A DNA stretch of 64,000 nt, from the NCBI RefSeq assembly GCF_902712875.1, contig NZ_LR743509.1:3114001-3178000 (forward strand). The letters run 5' to 3'. This DNA comes from Hyphomicrobium sp. ghe19. Lineage in GTDB: Bacteria; Pseudomonadota; Alphaproteobacteria; Rhizobiales; Hyphomicrobiaceae. Position numbers and translations under genes: made by a program. The notes under the pieces were generated by a model that saw nothing but the letters and a program-made list of their open reading frames with translations, was not told the origin of the DNA and did not search any database. Below, in pieces: positions 36,060 through 45,683 of this stretch. How positions within the stretch are numbered: position 1 is the stretch's first letter; each line of letters begins with the position of its first letter.

Positions 36060-36584
36060 ATGAACTGCTTTGTTTCAGAACGCGGCTCCAATCCCATCTG
36101 GATTGCGGTCAGCACTCATCCAAACCGCGAGCGAACGGCGGAGTTCAATCTTCGAAACCAGGGATATGACGTTTATGCGCCGGTGATCCGAAAGCAAATT
36201 CGGCACGCCCGGCGCGTGAGCGACGTGCTTCGACCTCTCTTTCCCGGCTATCTATTTGTGTGCTTGGCTTCCACGCAGAGCCGATGGCGCCCCATCTTAT
36301 CGACGGTCGGCGTGAGGTCGGTCGTATGTACGCGCGACTTGCCGTGCATCCTCCCCAACCAATTCCTCGCCGATCTGATGGCGCGCGAGAAAGATGGCGT
36401 GATCGCGCGCCCCGTATCATCTCCCCGGGTCGGCGAAAGCGTGCGCGTGGGCCGCGGCGCCTTCGATGGCTTGGTCGGAAAAATCATCGACCTAGCGGAG
36501 AATGATCGTCTCGTCGTATTGATGGACTTCCTCAACAGGCCGGTCAGGGTCAAGATTTCCGGCGACTTGCTGTCGGTTGTCTAG
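36060..36584 (+). CDS. NusG-like transcription antiterminator (RfaH/UpxY type)
   Basis: A 174-residue paralogue of NusG. The NGN domain spans about 12-110 (WIAVSTHPNRERTAEFNLRN and RPLFPGYLFVCL are family signatures), and a KOW domain is at about 120-170 (VRVGRGAFDGLVGKIIDL). Specialised NusG proteins of this type are commonly encoded within surface polysaccharide loci and let RNA polymerase read through long operons. The target is probably the 16-kb exopolysaccharide operon. Its last 93 bases overlap, tail to tail, the end of the WcaI-like gene. Confidence 0.88.
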   Translation: MNCFVSERGSNPIWIAVSTHPNRERTAEFNLRNQGYDVYAPVIRKQIRHARRVSDVLRPLFPGYLFVCLASTQSRWRPILSTVGVRSVVCTRDLPCILPNQFLADLMAREKDGVIARPVSSPRVGESVRVGRGAFDGLVGKIIDLAENDRLVVLMDFLNRPVRVKISGDLLSVV

Positions 36585-37802
36585 GAGGCTCTCGAGCAGT
36601 TTTCTCCATGCGGCTATGGCTTGTTTCTTGCCGAAATTGGCCTCACACATCGCTCGCCCGCGCTGACCCATGGCGCGGCAACGCTCAGGGTCGTTTGCAA
36701 AAATGGCAAGCGTCTCGGCGAGGCCGTGCCCGTCGCCTGAGGCAACCGTCGCGCCGCATCCGAATTGATTTATCAGCCGCGCAACCTCTCCGTCGCCCGC
36801 TCCCACAAACACGGTCGGGCGTCCTGACGCGGCGATACCGTAGAACTTACTCGGCACGATAAGGCCTTCGAGTTCGGGCTTCAGCAGGACGATATGAACG
36901 TCGGACACTGACAGGCTTTCCGCGAGCTTTTCGCGAGGTTGATAAGGCCGGAATACGACGTTGGCGATGCCTTGACGTTCCGTCTCGCGCCTCAACTGTT
37001 CAAAGCACGCGCCGCCGCCGATGAACAGCCAGCAGATCTTCGCCTCTTCATCAGCCTGACTGGTAGCGGCAATCGCGTCGAGCAATGTCTCAATGCCGTG
37101 AGCGCGCCCAAGGTTGCCCGAATACCCAACGACGAACTTGTTCGATAGACCCCATTCGGCGCGCAATCGATTTTCCTTGGAAGGCACAGGCCATATCGCT
37201 TCGATATCCGACCAGTTCGGAATGACGGAAATGCGCTCTTCGTCGACACCGAATTCTCTAAGGCGCTTGGCCATACGCGTGCCGATTGCGAGGTTCATCG
37301 AGGCGCGACGCAACGAGAGATTACGCAGCAGGCGAAACGGCGCGAACAACAGGGATGACCGCCTTCCTGCGACTTGAAGCGCTTCGGCGACCTCGGGGAA
37401 AATATCCTGAAGCCAATTGACGGAGATCGCACCGCGTGCCCTTGCGATAACCGACACCAAAATCGACAGCGCCGGAGGATCCGTCATCGCGACGACGATG
37501 TCGCCGCGACGCGCGATGTGCGCTAACGTCCAGGCCGCGGAGATGTAAAACGTCAAATAATCGATCATCCGAAGTGCAAGGCTCGCGCGGCCGAAGCGCG
37601 ATGTCGAGATGCGCTCGATCGCTACGCCCCTTTGCTTTTCGCGCGACGGCAGCTGCGCGTCTGGTTCGTCGTAACGCAGCCGGCTTGCAATCACTGAGAC
37701 TGTCGCGCCGTTCTCTGCGAGACCGAAAGCCAGATCCGTCAGCATCTGGCCGGTCGCCGAATGGTCCGGATAGAAAAAGCGATTGATGAAGACGATGCGC
37801 AC
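36492..37802 (-). CDS. Glycosyltransferase family 4 (WcaI-like)
   Basis: Cytoplasmic sugar transferase of the exopolysaccharide pathway, 436 residues from a GTG at 37802 (VRIVFINRFFYPDHSATGQM is the WcaI-type N-terminus; the longer frame upstream overlaps the acetyltransferase gene). The stretches NWLQDIFPEVAEAL and IPNWSDIEAIWPVP are WcaI-typical, and VGYSGNLGRAHG marks the start of the nucleotide-sugar domain. It is the last gene of the minus-strand operon. Its C-terminal 30 residues are encoded within sequence antisense to the antiterminator gene. Confidence 0.88.
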   Translation of the reverse strand: MRIVFINRFFYPDHSATGQMLTDLAFGLAENGATVSVIASRLRYDEPDAQLPSREKQRGVAIERISTSRFGRASLALRMIDYLTFYISAAWTLAHIARRGDIVVAMTDPPALSILVSVIARARGAISVNWLQDIFPEVAEALQVAGRRSSLLFAPFRLLRNLSLRRASMNLAIGTRMAKRLREFGVDEERISVIPNWSDIEAIWPVPSKENRLRAEWGLSNKFVVGYSGNLGRAHGIETLLDAIAATSQADEEAKICWLFIGGGACFEQLRRETERQGIANVVFRPYQPREKLAESLSVSDVHIVLLKPELEGLIVPSKFYGIAASGRPTVFVGAGDGEVARLINQFGCGATVASGDGHGLAETLAIFANDPERCRAMGQRGRAMCEANFGKKQAIAAWRKLLESLLDNRQQVAGNLDPDRPVEEVHQYDETIILR

Positions 37803-37834
37803 GGCTGGTTCAATTGTTGAATGGGGAAAGACGA

Positions 37835-38410
37835 TCACGTATGCGCCGCCTCGCGCAACGCGATCTCTGGTGATGAACGGGGACGCGCTTTGATCGGCTT
37901 CGCAGGATTTCCGCTGTTGATGCTCCAAGGCGGCGTCGTCCGCGTCGCGACGCTGCCCAATGTCAGAATGCAGCCCTCCCGGATTGTCACGCCGGGAGCT
38001 ACGACGCTGCGTGCTCCGATCCAAACGCTGTCGCAGATGCGTATTGGCTCCGCCCGGAGATCAAAGGCGACGGCTGCCCAATCGTGATTTCCGGAGCAGA
38101 GATAAGTCCCCTGCGATATGCAGCAATGCGAACCTATCGAGACGGCGGCGAGATTATCGATCCACACGTCTTCGCCGATCCAGGAATAGTCGCCGATCGT
38201 CAGCCGCCAGGGAAACTTTACACGGACACCCGGCTTGATCGTTACGCCCGTTCCGATACGCGCGCCGAACATGCGCAGGATCAGGCGCCGCTGTGGCGAA
38301 CCCGGAATTTGAGACCGCAAGAAAGCCCATTGCGCCAATATCCAGAGTGCTTCGACCCAGGCCGGCTTGCCTCTCTGGAAGCCGCGGCTGTCATAGGCGT
38401 CAAGCTGCAC
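37835..38410 (-). CDS. Sugar O-acetyltransferase, left-handed beta helix (WcaF-like)
   Basis: Adds acetyl groups to a sugar in the repeat unit. 191 residues. The start GTG at 38410 gives VQLDAYDSRGFQRGKP, the usual WcaF N-terminus, and overlaps the preceding gene by 11 bases; a GTG at 38500 would be longer. Hexapeptide repeats run from about residue 70 (FGARIGTGVTIKPGVRV, then SIGSHCCISQGTYLCSGNHD, then WIGARSVVAPGVTI). His in GNHDWAA is the probable catalytic base. A neighbour of GT genes, it probably decorates one of their products. Confidence 0.85.
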   Translation of the reverse strand: MQLDAYDSRGFQRGKPAWVEALWILAQWAFLRSQIPGSPQRRLILRMFGARIGTGVTIKPGVRVKFPWRLTIGDYSWIGEDVWIDNLAAVSIGSHCCISQGTYLCSGNHDWAAVAFDLRAEPIRICDSVWIGARSVVAPGVTIREGCILTLGSVATRTTPPWSINSGNPAKPIKARPRSSPEIALREAAHT

Positions 38411-39581
38411 TACATGCGCTCCGTTCGACGTGGACGCATGAAGGAGGCGTTCCTCCGTCAAGCAGCCACGCGTAAACTTGGAGGAGCTGTTCGGCGACAC
38501 TACTCCAACAGAAGCTACGCTCGGTTAGCCGACGGCCGTTCCGCCCCATCTCTCGCCGTGCCTCCGGTGTCATTCCCATGAAGGCACGAATTTCGCGAGC
38601 AATCCGATCTGGTTCAGGCGACAGCCGGAACGCCGCCTTTTCGCGAAATCCCTCCGGCAGATTGCACGCTTCGGTTTGCAGCACCGGGAGGCCATACGAC
38701 CACGCTTCGAGGACCGCAATCGGCAACCCTTCGCTGAGCGATGACAACACAAATGCATCGGCAGAGCGGAAGGCGGCGTCCTTGTCACCGCCGAACATTG
38801 GTCCGATGAAGTGAATGCGATCTTCGAGATGCCGCGCTTTTACGAGCTTGCGAAGGACTTCTGCATAGCCACCCTCATCCCATCCTGCGATTGCAAGATG
38901 CCAATTCGTATTCGTTGTATCGGACGGCCACGCATCGATGAGCGCTGCGATATTCTTCTTTGGATGCAATCGGCCGAGAAATAGCATGACGCGATGGTCT
39001 TCGGGCACGAGGCTCCGCCAAGGAGCCGGTTTACGATCTTCGAGAGACGGCAGCGCGATACCATTCGGAATGACACAGAGAGGATTTCTGAATCCGAGTT
39101 CGCGGATGGCTTGCGCTTCAGCTTCGCAGAGGGCGTGAAAACAGCCCGCACGGCGAAGATGGGCGTTCTCGTAGAGTCGCGCAGCGATTTTCTTCTTCCA
39201 GGCGGAATGCTTCAACGCCCATGGGTCCAACATGCCATGAGGCGACACGACATACGGCCGGCCAGTCGACGCTCCCCATTTCGCGACGGCGCGGGAGGGA
39301 TATTTCCAGATTCCGTGCGTGTGAGCGATGTCCGCGCCCGATCGCTCCAAACAACTGCGTGCTTCCGGCGCGTATCCGATGGCCGACGGACCTAGGACGC
39401 GAAGCAGTGAAGCCGGAATGCCTTGCCATTCCTCCGTGTCGCTCTCCCAGCCACTGTCTCGCAAGCCGACAACGTTTACGTCTGCATTCGTCGCCAACAG
39501 GCTTCGGGAAAGGGCTTGAACAGCGGTCGCCACTCCGCCGCCCGATCGCGAAAGGCTGCTGGTCACGAACAACACCTTCAT
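38400..39581 (-). CDS. Glycosyltransferase family 4
   Basis: GT-B fold transferase of 393 residues. N-terminal VTSSLSRSGGGVATAV is the acceptor-side glycine loop. HTHGIWKYP and VSPHGMLDPWAL mark the N-domain. VIPNGI and LFLGRLHPKKNI open the nucleotide-sugar domain, and SSLSEGLPIAVLEAW carries the EX7E element. It has an exact 11-base overlap with the acetyltransferase gene and starts 13 bases after the previous transferase. Donor and linkage unknown. Confidence 0.88.
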   Translation of the reverse strand: MKVLFVTSSLSRSGGGVATAVQALSRSLLATNADVNVVGLRDSGWESDTEEWQGIPASLLRVLGPSAIGYAPEARSCLERSGADIAHTHGIWKYPSRAVAKWGASTGRPYVVSPHGMLDPWALKHSAWKKKIAARLYENAHLRRAGCFHALCEAEAQAIRELGFRNPLCVIPNGIALPSLEDRKPAPWRSLVPEDHRVMLFLGRLHPKKNIAALIDAWPSDTTNTNWHLAIAGWDEGGYAEVLRKLVKARHLEDRIHFIGPMFGGDKDAAFRSADAFVLSSLSEGLPIAVLEAWSYGLPVLQTEACNLPEGFREKAAFRLSPEPDRIAREIRAFMGMTPEARREMGRNGRRLTERSFCWSSVAEQLLQVYAWLLDGGTPPSCVHVERSACSAA

Positions 39582-39594
39582 GCTGCGGCGAGCT

Positions 39595-40773
39595 TCAGAC
39601 CCGAAGCGATAGCGCGGTAGCGACCGCGCTGCCGATGCAGAAACGCTTTCGAGAATGCGATCGCTTAGCTATCTCGGCAGCCGCGACGAGCCCCGTCGCG
39701 AAGCGGTCGAGATCCCAATTGGCAATGATGCGTCGACTCGCGTTGCCCATTTCCTTCCGTCCGGCGGACGTCGCGACAACTCCCATTAGTCTCGAGAGTT
39801 CGGCGACATTCATCGGATCGAAGACGAAGCCGTTCACGCCGTTTTCCACGAGATCGCGATGGCATCCTGCGCCTTTCGATACAAGCACCGGGAGTCCGGC
39901 TGCCATGGCCTCGTTCACAACGAGCCCCCATTCGTCGACGATGCTCGGAAGGACGAATGCGCCAGCTCTGGCATAAGCGCCGGGCAGATCTGCGTAACTG
40001 TTGTGACCGAGGAGATAGACATTTGACGCGACACAAAGCTCGGCGGCGCGGCGAGTGATGGCGTCGCGGAGCGGTCCATCACCGGCCAGGACGAGGTCCC
40101 ACGCATCCCCCCCTTGCTCGCGGCGATAATCCGCGAATGCCTCCAACAGGCTCAGCAGGTTTTTTTTGCCGATGAACCGGGCGCTACAAAAGAAGTAAGA
40201 CTGCGGTAGGTCGTATCGCGTCGACGCGTGGTTCGCGCTGCTGCTAATGGCGTTCGCAAAATGCCGGTTGTCCACGACATCAAAGCCGGTTTCGATTTTG
40301 TCTTCCGGGAAGCCGAGCGACGCCAGGTATTCCGCGTGCGGTGACCCTGCGACCAGTGCCGACTGATAGAGAGGCAGCAACTGCCTCTTCAATATTTCGC
40401 GACTGAAGCATCCGCGAACGCTGCCCGCATGCGTGTCGCTCATCAAGACAGCCCGTAATCCAAGTGCGTGGCTCACGCGGAGGGCCGCCAAAGCAAACGG
40501 CTCAGAATATCCTGGAATAGCGATGACGTCTGCCGAGAACCGGACAAGTTCGTCAGCAAGATTGGCCATGAAGTATGCACCGCTCTTGCTACTGCCCTCA
40601 CCTTTGGACAGCGAGACAACGCGCGCTTCGTGCTTTTTCTCAATCGCGTCCCAATTGTAATCAGGATCGTTACTGGAATGCTCCAGCGCGACGGCCGGAT
40701 GACATAGCCGGAGAGCTTGCAGGCGCGCGATGTGATACGGCCCGTAGCTGCGAAATAGCAGCGCTATTCTCAT
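39595..40773 (-). CDS. Glycosyltransferase family 4
   Basis: GT-B transferase of 392 residues. The ATG at 40773 starts MRIALLFRSYGPYHIARLQ and overlaps the polymerase stop by 4 bases (ATGA), so I reject the longer frame from 41064, which lies inside the polymerase gene. The C-domain has FCSARFIGKKNLLSLLEAF and DEWGLVVNEAMAAGLPV with the EX7E motif. Translationally coupled with the polymerase gene. Confidence 0.88.
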   Translation of the reverse strand: MRIALLFRSYGPYHIARLQALRLCHPAVALEHSSNDPDYNWDAIEKKHEARVVSLSKGEGSSKSGAYFMANLADELVRFSADVIAIPGYSEPFALAALRVSHALGLRAVLMSDTHAGSVRGCFSREILKRQLLPLYQSALVAGSPHAEYLASLGFPEDKIETGFDVVDNRHFANAISSSANHASTRYDLPQSYFFCSARFIGKKNLLSLLEAFADYRREQGGDAWDLVLAGDGPLRDAITRRAAELCVASNVYLLGHNSYADLPGAYARAGAFVLPSIVDEWGLVVNEAMAAGLPVLVSKGAGCHRDLVENGVNGFVFDPMNVAELSRLMGVVATSAGRKEMGNASRRIIANWDLDRFATGLVAAAEIAKRSHSRKRFCIGSAVATALSLRV

Positions 40774-42125
40774 CGGCGCGCCTGACGCGTTCGCATGAGC
40801 GGATGCGCGTGCCAAATCTGCGCCGGAGTTGCGCTTGGGCGCCGCGCCAATATTTTCAGAAGCAGCATCGCGGGCAAGCCAAACAGCAAAGCCCTGAACA
40901 GCCATGCTTCGATGGTCTGTGTCAGAATATAGATCGAAAGCGCGGCCAGTACTGCGTACACCGGCTGCAATCTGTGGTCGGTTCGACTTGCACGCCAGAG
41001 CTTGCCGTAGAGCCATCCGATAGCGAAGGCCGCGAGAGGCGCGAGCATTCCGAATTCCATCCAAAAGTCGCCAACTAGGCCCGGAGCCGCGCCGTTTGCT
41101 ACTCTCCAGCCGGTGACGGTCGCGATGCTGTCAACCGGAATGCCGGCCTGCTGCGTCAAGTCGATGTCGAGTCCAAACGCTGCGACGATGTCCGTATATT
41201 TGGTTGGCCAAATGGCTGATGGAACGATCCGGCCCGCCATGTGCGCTAAAATACGCTTGCCATAGAATGGTTCGCCCACCGCGCTGACGTATCTGACGAT
41301 GGCGGAAGACAAGAGATATTCGTTGCCCGACCAGTTTTCGAGCATCTGAGATGCCGGACTGTCGAGCGGCTTGTCAGAACCCAGATAAATCGCGCCGCGA
41401 TTGGCGACGAGCCATAACATCAATATGCCGATCGCGAACGCTGCCGTCGACGCAAGCAGAAAAGGTATGCGCGGGCGAAACGCGAGAACGTAACTTGCCG
41501 TCAGGCCTGTTATCGCGAGAAACGTCGGTCCTCGGCGAGCACCCAGAAGTCCTTGGACGAGCAGAGGAAGAAGAAAGACGAACACGAGCATCCAGTCTTG
41601 CGTTCTCATTCCACCTTTGCGGCGCGACAGGACGAGCAAAGGTGCGGCCACAAATCCGAGCTGAGCTGCTTCACGAACGTAACCGCTATCGTCCCAGCCA
41701 CCGCCGTAAGCCCGTCCATAGGCTGCACCGAATCCGCCGACATTGATGATGCCGGCGATCCAAGCCACCGATCCCAATGCCCCGATAAAAGCCGCCACGC
41801 CGAAAATGGCCTTCGCGTCCCGTCCCCCGATCGAGATCGAGACGCCTCCAGCATGACGCGCACCCAACCAAATTCCGCCGACCAATGCCATGCTCATGAC
41901 GGCGGCGATCAATTGGAACTCGATCAGTAGATCCCAGTAGCCGGCGCGCGAAACGAATTCGAACTCGTCTGTCGCAAGCCCGAAGAGCGGCATCGCGACG
42001 TAGAGGAACAACAACTGCGGCACGCAGAATATCGTCGGATGGAAAACGTCACGCCAGCGCGTCCAATCGCGGAATATCGCGAATGCGCCAGCGGCGGCCG
42101 ACAAGCCTAAGAGTGCGTAGTACAC
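40770..42125 (-). CDS. Exopolysaccharide repeat-unit polymerase-like membrane protein (Wzy-like)
   Basis: A 451-residue protein with about 10-12 transmembrane segments and a large loop around residues 210-330. Such genes inside GT clusters usually encode Wzy polymerases, which join repeat units at the periplasmic face; primary sequence is poorly conserved, so this is inferred from topology and context. Loop residues RYVSAVGEPFYGKR and SAIWPTKYTDI look typical for this class. It is coupled at its 3' end to a GT. A second polymerase/ligase-type protein is at 53522-55228. Confidence 0.72.
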   Translation of the reverse strand: MYYALLGLSAAAGAFAIFRDWTRWRDVFHPTIFCVPQLLFLYVAMPLFGLATDEFEFVSRAGYWDLLIEFQLIAAVMSMALVGGIWLGARHAGGVSISIGGRDAKAIFGVAAFIGALGSVAWIAGIINVGGFGAAYGRAYGGGWDDSGYVREAAQLGFVAAPLLVLSRRKGGMRTQDWMLVFVFLLPLLVQGLLGARRGPTFLAITGLTASYVLAFRPRIPFLLASTAAFAIGILMLWLVANRGAIYLGSDKPLDSPASQMLENWSGNEYLLSSAIVRYVSAVGEPFYGKRILAHMAGRIVPSAIWPTKYTDIVAAFGLDIDLTQQAGIPVDSIATVTGWRVANGAAPGLVGDFWMEFGMLAPLAAFAIGWLYGKLWRASRTDHRLQPVYAVLAALSIYILTQTIEAWLFRALLFGLPAMLLLKILARRPSATPAQIWHAHPLMRTRQARR

Positions 42126-42182
42126 GCGCTTACCGAAGGTCGGGGCTTGAACAAAGCGGTTGCTCGCATTGTTTCTCGCGGC

Positions 42183-43403
42183 TTAGTTGGTTGGCTGCAA
42201 TTTGCGAAGCACTGAGACGAGCCGCTCGCCATACCGCTCCAATGTAAATTCGGCGGCACGTTCTCTGGCATTGCGCGACATGGATTCGCGCAGCTTGCGA
42301 TCTGTCACGATGCGTTCGATTGCGTCGGCAATGGCAATCGCAGATCGGATCGGAACGATGATGCCGTCGACGCCATCGCGGACGACAGAGCCGCAATTCG
42401 GTGTCGTGATGACAGGCACGCCGCATGCCATCGCTTCGAGATGGACCAAAGCGGAGCCCTCGCATAGCGTCGGAAGCACGAAGACATCCGCGGTGGCGAA
42501 TTCCTCTCTCACCTTGGTTCGGGGGATTTGGTCGACATAGTCAGGACCAAAGAACATGGGATCGCGTAAGATGCGACGATCGACAGGGCCGACGACACGC
42601 ACATCGCAGGAAACTCTTCTTTGCGCCAGCAACCGAGTGGCTTCTGCGAGATAGTGGCTACCCTTACGAAGCCCGACGCTTCCAACGAACAACGCGCGTC
42701 CTTGCACGGGACGCGGATCGGCATCAAGCCAGCTTTCGTCGATGCCATATGGAACGACTGCCACCCGTGAAACATCGGCACCCAGATCGACGACAGCCCT
42801 TTTCACAAAGTCAGATGGCGCAATTATCAGATCCGCAAGCTGATATTTCATGCGGTCTCGTTCGCGCCCCGCGTGTACCCGGTCAACCGAGAATGCGCCA
42901 TGAAGGCGGCCGGGAAATCGCTTATGCTCTTCCTCCAGCCAGAGGCCGACGTCAGGACCAAGCATGGCCTCATGCACGATTGTGCGACCGCCATCCTTCG
43001 CTTCGCGGCAGGCTTCGATATCTTCGTTCACGAGAACGGTATAGATGGCGTTCGCGCCACCGAAGCGCTCCTTGCGCGCGACGGCGAGCATCGACGCGGC
43101 GCTATTCGAGGAGCCGTTCGAGAGTAATCTCACAACACGCTCGCGAACGATGTCGGTGTGAACCTGTCTCACCTTCGAGCGCGGAATTTCCGCCGGAACT
43201 TTCCTGCCCAGCATGCGACGGACCGGTGCCGGCTGCAGTGAGCGCGGCAAGACCTTTTCCAGGTGGCGCAAAGGGCCGCCGTTGGCGAAGTCCGTATACA
43301 AGCGCTGAAGCATTCCGGCGCGTTGCAAAACTGCAGGCAGCGCATAGTGCAGGCGGGCACCAGGTTGCAGCACCGCAAAACGCAAGGACGCCTGATCATG
43401 CAT
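42183..43403 (-). CDS. Glycosyltransferase family 4
   Basis: GT-B transferase of 406 residues. C-domain motifs: VVPYGIDESW, ALFVGSVGLRKGSHYLAEAT and LPTLCEGSALVHLEAMACGVPVI with the EX7E pair. The N-domain resembles transferases with a substrate-pocket arginine near RRMLGRK. It overlaps the previous transferase by 8 bases. The gap to the polymerase gene is 57 bases. Confidence 0.87.
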   Translation of the reverse strand: MHDQASLRFAVLQPGARLHYALPAVLQRAGMLQRLYTDFANGGPLRHLEKVLPRSLQPAPVRRMLGRKVPAEIPRSKVRQVHTDIVRERVVRLLSNGSSNSAASMLAVARKERFGGANAIYTVLVNEDIEACREAKDGGRTIVHEAMLGPDVGLWLEEEHKRFPGRLHGAFSVDRVHAGRERDRMKYQLADLIIAPSDFVKRAVVDLGADVSRVAVVPYGIDESWLDADPRPVQGRALFVGSVGLRKGSHYLAEATRLLAQRRVSCDVRVVGPVDRRILRDPMFFGPDYVDQIPRTKVREEFATADVFVLPTLCEGSALVHLEAMACGVPVITTPNCGSVVRDGVDGIIVPIRSAIAIADAIERIVTDRKLRESMSRNARERAAEFTLERYGERLVSVLRKLQPTN

Positions 43404-44544
43404 AAGACTTCATCCTTGCATATGCGTGCCGATCCGAGCCGGACCAGATTGCCTGCAATTTCTGGACGGCGGCGGCCCAGGTGAATTCCTGGCTTCTCCC
43501 GGCGACGGCCTCGCGGAGCGCCCAATATCGATCGGGTTCTTGGACGTACGATTGGATCGTGTCTGCGATATCGCCCGCAGGCGCGGCGCGATCGAAAAGA
43601 TAGCCGCATCCTTCCGGTATCGAATCGGGAATTCCTCCGACGTCTCGCGCGAGAACGGGTACTCCAAGCTGCAAGCTTTCTCGATTGGAGATGCCGAGTG
43701 CTTCGGCATTGGAGAAGAGGCATGTGAAATGGCAGGAGCGGATGAGCCGCGCGATTTTTTCCATGTCGTGGCGCTTGTCGATGAAGCCCATGGCTTTCAT
43801 GAGGTGATGGCGCGGGCCGGCATTCGGATCGAATCCGGCGGCCACGATTTCAACCGGGATGCGCCGCGCATGCAGAACGTCGGCGATTTCCAGCACGAAC
43901 TGAAGATTCTTGCGTTTCCAATCTTTTCCCAGAAATCCCAATCTGACTGGGAAAAGCGGTCCGGCAAGACTTGGCGCGAATGAGCCGTCGCAGTCCAATT
44001 GCAAATTCGCTCCCGGCGCCACGACGTAGACTTTGCGGCGCGGAATTCGGTAATGCTCGACCACCGAACGCGCGGCCCAGGCGCTCATGCATACGATGCG
44101 CTCCGCCGCTTCGTATTGGTCGCGTTCTCGCGCTATGGCGTCAGCCACCATCGACTTTCCCACGCCGCCTCGTCCGGCCAAGCCGTAATCGCGGAAGTTC
44201 TGAGCGAGCGTCGCGTCGATGTAGTAGCTCATTCTGCACAGCCCGCTCTCGACCGGCGGGAAGAGTGGAAAATGACTTATGATTTCGGCGAAAGGATCTA
44301 TCGGTTCGACCTGCGCCATGAGGCGCCGCAGAAAAGACGGGCTGTACTGAAAGCCGCCCATCTCAAGTCGTTGCATCGTTCGAGCGGCATTCCACGCGAG
44401 GCGATGATAGCGAAGGACGCTCGTATCCAAACGCCAGCCATCGTCGAGGAAACCAGCGATTTTTCCGGCTTCCAATAGGAAGAATGGCGTGTTGCTCCAC
44501 GTATCAATCGACGTTGCATCGCCGAGGCACGTCAGTATGCGCAT
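43396..44544 (-). CDS. Glycosyltransferase family 4
   Basis: 382 residues from the ATG at 44544 (MRILTCLGDATSIDTWSN), which lies just inside the end of the upstream gene; a GTG/TTG 66 bases earlier is less likely. The C-domain has RLGFLGKDWKRKNLQFVLEI, a phosphate-binding pattern, and FSNAEALGISNRESLQLGVPVL, with Glu residues spaced as in EX7E. The middle (SYYIDATLAQNFRDYG) is unusual. Donor unknown. Confidence 0.85.
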   Translation of the reverse strand: MRILTCLGDATSIDTWSNTPFFLLEAGKIAGFLDDGWRLDTSVLRYHRLAWNAARTMQRLEMGGFQYSPSFLRRLMAQVEPIDPFAEIISHFPLFPPVESGLCRMSYYIDATLAQNFRDYGLAGRGGVGKSMVADAIARERDQYEAAERIVCMSAWAARSVVEHYRIPRRKVYVVAPGANLQLDCDGSFAPSLAGPLFPVRLGFLGKDWKRKNLQFVLEIADVLHARRIPVEIVAAGFDPNAGPRHHLMKAMGFIDKRHDMEKIARLIRSCHFTCLFSNAEALGISNRESLQLGVPVLARDVGGIPDSIPEGCGYLFDRAAPAGDIADTIQSYVQEPDRYWALREAVAGRSQEFTWAAAVQKLQAIWSGSDRHAYARMKSYA

Positions 44545-45683
44545 TGGAGATCCGGGACACGGCCAGACTCGGCATTTGGAAACAGCAGAGCTTCCCAACT
44601 CAGGGCGCATTTTGCGATCGTGTATTCGCGCTCAACGCGCGCTGTGGCTGCTGCGATTTTATTCTCCCGCGCGGCAGTGTTCTGCAGGACGTCAACGATG
44701 GCCCGAGCAAGTTCGCCCGCATTTTCGGGAGGAACGAGAATTCCACCTTCGCCATCGCGCAGAACTTCACGGCATGCAGGCACATCGGATGCCACGACGG
44801 CGACTCCTGCCGCCATCGCCTCGACGAGCGCGATGCCGAAGCCCTCATCGCGTGTCGTACTGAAGGCGTAGACGTCCATTTGACCCAACAGTTCGGGAAT
44901 ATCGGCGCAATCACCGAGGAACTTCGTCGAATCTGCGATCCCATAGGCGTGTGCTTTCGCTTCGAGCGCGCCTCTCAGTGCGCCATCTCCGACAATCCAA
45001 AGCCGGCAATCCGGAATTCTTGAGCGGACGAGGCCAAATGCCTGCAAGAGCGTGTCGTGATCCTTGATCGCGTCCAGCCGCGCGACCATGCCAATAACCG
45101 GCGTCTGGTCTGATCGCGCTCGCCGCGAACGCGAAGCTCTGGCTGCGAGCGAAGCGATGTCGATGCCGTTCGGAAGCGCTCGTGAATTCTTCGGCATGCC
45201 GACCCCGAGCTTTCTAAGCTCCTTATCGACGACTACAGAGCAGGACGCGATCGGACAGCGCAGCAATTGCGAGCCCAACACCACGGCTGCCCATTTGCGG
45301 CGCAGCGCCTTTTTCAACGGTGGCGGATTTCCGGCTTTCACCGCGAGCGACTTCACACCCGCGCTCCTTGCCGCCGCCGCGGCGACCAAATGCGGAATGC
45401 CGAAGACATGAATGATGAGCGCGTCCGGGGATTTGTCTCTCACGATTTGTCGTAGCCGCCAGAACATCGCGATGTGATTCAGCGGTCTTCCGGCCGCGAC
45501 TGTAAGCTCGCTATTTGCAAGCTGACGAAATGCCGGTTCCAGTGCGCGCGTCTCGGGGCCCAATGCGACGATGTGCTGACGAAATTCAGATTGCCAATGC
45601 TGCGCCAAGCGCAAGCACGTCATCTCGGTGCCACCTGCTCCCAATCCGCGAACGACATGCATGAGATGCAGGCGCGCCGTCAC
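44532..45683 (-). CDS. Glycosyltransferase family 4
   Basis: 383 residues. The N-terminal glycine loop is VRGLGAGGTEMTCLRL. Later motifs are LPNGIDIASLA, VARLDAIKDHDTLLQAF and TRDEGFGIALVEAMAAGVAVV with EX7E. Start ATG overlaps the stop of the upstream transferase (ATGA). Closely similar in layout to the upstream GT (RLEKHKDQATLIRAA), so the two may be paralogues that add related sugars. Confidence 0.9.
   Translation of the reverse strand: MTARLHLMHVVRGLGAGGTEMTCLRLAQHWQSEFRQHIVALGPETRALEPAFRQLANSELTVAAGRPLNHIAMFWRLRQIVRDKSPDALIIHVFGIPHLVAAAAARSAGVKSLAVKAGNPPPLKKALRRKWAAVVLGSQLLRCPIASCSVVVDKELRKLGVGMPKNSRALPNGIDIASLAARASRSRRARSDQTPVIGMVARLDAIKDHDTLLQAFGLVRSRIPDCRLWIVGDGALRGALEAKAHAYGIADSTKFLGDCADIPELLGQMDVYAFSTTRDEGFGIALVEAMAAGVAVVASDVPACREVLRDGEGGILVPPENAGELARAIVDVLQNTAARENKIAAATARVEREYTIAKCALSWEALLFPNAESGRVPDLQCAY

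Noticed and set aside
42425..43405. 326-residue plus-strand frame opposite a glycosyltransferase
   Set aside because: A basic, low-quality antisense shadow; the minus-strand transferase is clear.
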